Source: JBGTGG01 sp964398945 (GTDB lineage Bacteria; Bacteroidota; Bacteroidia; Cytophagales; Cyclobacteriaceae). From it: 7,583 nucleotides of DNA. The stretch lies in NCBI GenBank assembly GCA_964398945.1, contig CAYNOT010000037.1, forward strand, positions 1 to 7,583, in the 5' to 3' direction. The notes under the pieces were generated by a model, which saw nothing but the letters and a program-made list of their open reading frames with translations, was not told the origin of the DNA and made no database searches. Position 1 is the first letter of the stretch. The number at the start of each line of letters is the position of its first letter. A program made the position numbers and the translations under genes. Positions 5,007-7,583 of this stretch are shown piece by piece.

Positions 5007-6263
5007 TTATTTTAGGTCTTTAATCGTTAAGGGTTGCATGTTGTCAATAAAGAAAAGTCCATCAAAGACTTTTGTCCAGTTGCCGGTTAGCTGATAGTGA
5101 GACAATCCGGCAAGTTTAAAATTGACGCTCTGCTGATTGCCCCTGAAATCCGTAAAGGCATACGGATACTTCTTGGCATGTAGGTATGCTTCATAACTGC
5201 CCGCGGACCGAGGCTTAATGTTTACCTTTTCAAAATTATGTTCAACCAGTGTTCTTTCTCCGGAAAAACTACACATACCAATTGCATAAATACAATTTCC
5301 TAATTGCTGATGAAGTACTTCACCCATAGGAATAGCATTGTCGTTTTGAAAGTACTTGTCCTTTTTTACTTCGGTGCTCACCAATCGGCTAATATGATAG
5401 TTAGCTGCCCAAACGATCATCTTTTCTCCTTTGAATTTATTTTGTTGTAACCATACGATGGTTTCCGCCATTTGTTGATCACGTAAGTTTCCTGATGACC
5501 ACCAATTTTTCCGTGTGTGTGCATCTTTCTGCCACCAGCCTAATCCCAAAGCACGCAATCCTTTTAATTCCTGTCGCCAAAATTGGAGTGTCTTCTGCTC
5601 GGGGTATGCATCTAATGCCGCAATCAATGTATCTAAATGATTGGCAAATGCCTCTTTCTCCATGGCACTGGGATTGGAGCTGATGCCTTCATTCAATAGA
5701 CGTACTGCAGCCGCTTTAAAGTTGGGATTGGGTTTAATAGCAACAACTTGTTCAATGGAATCAATGGTATACAGATACACTTTTCTATCAGTTTGGTTTA
5801 AATCGTAGCACAGATCAATCCCAGCTAGCGAAAACCCGCCTTTCTTGATCAAATCAAAAAGCGGTGTCATTTCTTGCGGCTTGATCCATTGCTTGAGCTG
5901 CAGCGTTCCGGTAATCATTTGTTCAAAATTGATGGTGCTGTCCTGGTATAAATCCCAACTGGTGGATGCTTGGTAGAAACCCGTTTCAAAAGCGATTACG
6001 TTGAATCCCATTTCCTGGTGTAAAAATTGGATCAATCTAATTTTTGCTGACAAGGATGCTCCATCTCCATGCTCTTGTTCACCAAGCAGCACCACTTGTT
6101 TGTCTTTAAGAATCGATTTTAAAAATGCAAGGTCATCGTAGTTTGTGTTCTTCGGGTCGATAGATTGAATGAGGTGAGTGGTGCTGTCGAAAGGAGCAAA
6201 TGAAACTTGCCCATACGTGTGTAACACAGACCAGAAAAGAAGTACAAGTAGTTTATATCTCAT
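5007..6263 (-). CDS. Erythromycin-esterase-family protein, divergent, secreted, 418 aa
   Basis: This protein is related to the Ere family of macrolide esterases, most members of which have no known substrate. A signal peptide covers about residues 1-19 (M-R-Y-K, hydrophobic core, cut near YGQ), so it is probably exported. The motif LLGEQEHGDGA (59-69) gives the GExxHG signature with E62 and H65. AFETGF (91-96) supplies the next conserved Glu, and RDQQMAETIVWL (261-272) is a typical helix of the family. At VWAANYH (284-290) the usual His-Asn-x-His has lost its first His (Ala287), while H290 remains. It is the second gene of cassette A, starting 5 bases after the stop of its paralogue, so the two are surely co-transcribed. 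Macrolide hydrolysis is not established and is doubtful given the changed residue. Confidence 0.87.
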   Translation of the reverse strand: MRYKLLVLLFWSVLHTYGQVSFAPFDSTTHLIQSIDPKNTNYDDLAFLKSILKDKQVVLLGEQEHGDGASLSAKIRLIQFLHQEMGFNVIAFETGFYQASTSWDLYQDSTINFEQMITGTLQLKQWIKPQEMTPLFDLIKKGGFSLAGIDLCYDLNQTDRKVYLYTIDSIEQVVAIKPNPNFKAAAVRLLNEGISSNPSAMEKEAFANHLDTLIAALDAYPEQKTLQFWRQELKGLRALGLGWWQKDAHTRKNWWSSGNLRDQQMAETIVWLQQNKFKGEKMIVWAANYHISRLVSTEVKKDKYFQNDNAIPMGEVLHQQLGNCIYAIGMCSFSGERTLVEHNFEKVNIKPRSAGSYEAYLHAKKYPYAFTDFRGNQQSVNFKLAGLSHYQLTGNWTKVFDGLFFIDNMQPLTIKDLK

Positions 6264-6268
6264 TGTGT

Positions 6269-7516
6269 TTATTTAAGGCGTGTGCTGGCATGTATCTTCT
6301 TGAAAATAAAGAGTGCATCGAAATACTTGGTTACCCTAACTTTCCTTCGAAAGTCAATAGAGGAAAGATCGGTGTTAAAACCCCTACCCACACTGGTGAT
6401 ATAATTTTCTTGGGTTGTCCATTCGGAGGGCAGTTGGTCAACTTCATCAAAAGAGATATAATGAAAGTTACCAGCGAGTGTCGAGAATTTATGGGCGAAT
6501 CCAATTGCGAGCGTGGGAGTATACAAGGTGTCGACAAACTGGTTACCCGGATCTTTTAAATTCCACAAGGAAAAAGTGCCCGCTTCATAGTCCGTTCCGA
6601 TAGACAAATACGCGTCTTTCAATTTGCGTTTCAACAAGCTACCTACCTCGTTATCTAACTTTCCAACGTGTCCGTTGTGGGCGATGACTAAGATTTTATT
6701 TTTTGGATGTTCCTCCAATACGTTGAGAGCATGACCAGCAAATGAAACCGCACGTTGATTCCCTTTCCACTTTATTTCCAATGCTTCTGCGAGCCGAGTA
6801 GCTATGTTGTACTCCTCCAGTGAACTATTGCTGATGTACGTGTGCTTGTTTTTCCTTAATCTGCTTCTTGCCTTTTTTGATAGTTTATCAAATGTACTTT
6901 TGTCCTGATCAAAAACACTTAAATAGGTTGCCTGTTGAAATTTCTGATAGGGACTAAAAATCTCAAGTTGTGCAGAATCAACTTTTGCAAAATATTCTTT
7001 TAACAATTTTATCGCGGTTGGCTTCCCAAAAATATCACCACCAAGAAAACTAATCTTACTTGCTTCATCACGATCTTCATTCATTTTTTTTATGGCGTTG
7101 ATAAAGTGAATAAAGTCTGTGTTTTTGTATTCACTGTTGTTTTGATCCGTTAGTATATTTAGGCCGTCTTGATTTTTCCCCTTAACATAATCATCAAGCA
7201 GCAACCCTTGTGCGTACGGGAATTCGATGAGGATGGTGGTGAGTCCTTTTTCCTCGATCAGGTATTCGGCTAATTTTAATTTCAATAGTTGAAACTCCTT
7301 TGTCCCGTGGTTTGCTTCACCTAACCCATACACCACGATGTGATCATCAAACTTCAATGCCCTGAAGTCAGCAATGGAGATCGCCTCCACGTCACGTTGA
7401 AACGAAATGGTCTTCTGTCGAATAAATCCTATCTCGTCAGGCGGAAACTCTTGTGCGGCTAATCCATGCCAGATTAGAATTAGTGTCAGAACTATAATTG
7501 GTTGTAATATCTTCAT
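6269..7516 (-). CDS. Erythromycin-esterase-family protein, secreted, 415 aa
   Basis: This is the closer of the two relatives of the Ere macrolide esterases, which open the macrolactone ring by water attack aided by histidines. A signal peptide covers about residues 1-21 (hydrophobic core ILQPIIVLTLILIW, cut near LAA-Q). GLGEANHGTKEF (64-75) supplies E67 and H70, IEFPYAQG (97-104) the next conserved Glu (E98), and AHNGHVGK (279-286) the two histidines H280 and H283. GTDYEAGTFS (307-316) is also typical. All recognisable active-site positions are present. The start at 7516 (M-K-I-L-Q-P) is chosen because it begins the signal peptide; the frame is open to a TTG at 7531, but that lies in the end box of the recombination site. 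The leader is only 15 bases. The substrate is unknown: known Ere enzymes that give resistance are cytoplasmic, whereas this one looks exported. Confidence 0.88.
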   Translation of the reverse strand: MKILQPIIVLTLILIWHGLAAQEFPPDEIGFIRQKTISFQRDVEAISIADFRALKFDDHIVVYGLGEANHGTKEFQLLKLKLAEYLIEEKGLTTILIEFPYAQGLLLDDYVKGKNQDGLNILTDQNNSEYKNTDFIHFINAIKKMNEDRDEASKISFLGGDIFGKPTAIKLLKEYFAKVDSAQLEIFSPYQKFQQATYLSVFDQDKSTFDKLSKKARSRLRKNKHTYISNSSLEEYNIATRLAEALEIKWKGNQRAVSFAGHALNVLEEHPKNKILVIAHNGHVGKLDNEVGSLLKRKLKDAYLSIGTDYEAGTFSLWNLKDPGNQFVDTLYTPTLAIGFAHKFSTLAGNFHYISFDEVDQLPSEWTTQENYITSVGRGFNTDLSSIDFRRKVRVTKYFDALFIFKKIHASTRLK

Positions 7517-7522
7517 AAAAAT

Positions 7523-7583
7523 GCCACCCAACGTTTGTGCATAAGCAGTGGCGGGAATTCGAAGCGCGTCACTGTCCCACGAA
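7523..7583 (-). repeat. attC-like recombination site, partial, long type
   Basis: This is the last part (in minus-strand reading) of another site, cut by the window edge. On the minus strand it ends CTTATGCACAAACGTTGGGT, and GTTGGGT fits GTTRRRY exactly. It matches the corresponding part of the site at 4854-4989 almost base for base, including GCCACTGCTTATGCAC and CGTGGGACAGTGA. It marks the upstream boundary of cassette A and implies at least one further cassette beyond the window. Confidence 0.65.

Noticed and set aside
6200..6559. Plus-strand open frame of 119 codons
   Set aside because: It is antisense to both esterase genes and crosses their junction, and the esterase frames carry clear family motifs.
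7517..7531. Upstream TTG start for the first esterase
   Set aside because: It would place M-G-G-I-F before the signal peptide and lies within the end box of the recombination site. The ATG at 7516 fits better. The same reasoning applies to the TTG at 3393 for the DUF4261 gene.

Overview
The window reads as a stretch of an integron-type gene-cassette array, probably from a member of the Bacteroidota. That taxonomic guess is an inference. It rests on the AT-rich sequence, the lack of convincing Shine-Dalgarno sequences before the genes, the N-terminal signal peptides and the protein families present (DUF4261, erythromycin-esterase-like and beta-lactamase-fold hydrolases). No integrase, attI site, rRNA, tRNA, CRISPR array or transposase is visible, so on this evidence alone it is a cluster of recombination sites without an integrase.

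Every convincing gene lies on the minus strand, and the genes are separated by imperfect inverted repeats of about 85 to 136 bases. Read on the minus strand, each repeat opens with a version of RYYYAAC followed by AA or AT. It closes with a version of CGTTRRRY, has a long stem with a mismatched spacer near its ends, and has a loop of 14 to about 75 bases. These are the hallmarks of attC sites, and each lies just downstream of a stop codon, in the orientation expected for cassettes. Six such sites are complete (47-131, 605-696, 1107-1240, 2368-2499, 3386-3518, 4854-4989) and a seventh is cut by the window edge (7523-7583). They divide the window into six complete or nearly complete cassettes and the start of another.

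In array order, from high to low coordinate: cassette A (about 7531-4862) carries two erythromycin-esterase-family proteins in tandem. Cassette B (about 4861-3394) carries a membrane-anchored serine hydrolase of the beta-lactamase fold. Cassette C (about 3393-2376) carries a membrane-anchored DUF4261 protein. Cassette D (about 2375-1115) carries two adjacent unknown proteins (233 and 98 residues). Cassette E (about 1114-614) has no clear gene: it holds a 57-codon candidate ORF, several hairpins and possibly a decayed frame. Cassette F (about 613-52) carries an unknown acidic 143-residue protein. Cassette G begins at about 51 and leaves the window after a possible start codon.

The genes do not form one pathway. 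Collinear, unrelated, mostly uncharacterised genes separated by related recombination sites are the usual picture in a chromosomal integron. The two-gene cassettes A and D are the most likely to encode paired functions. No recognisable promoter was found in the short leaders (15 to 80 bases) between each site and the next start codon, so transcription may enter from outside the window.
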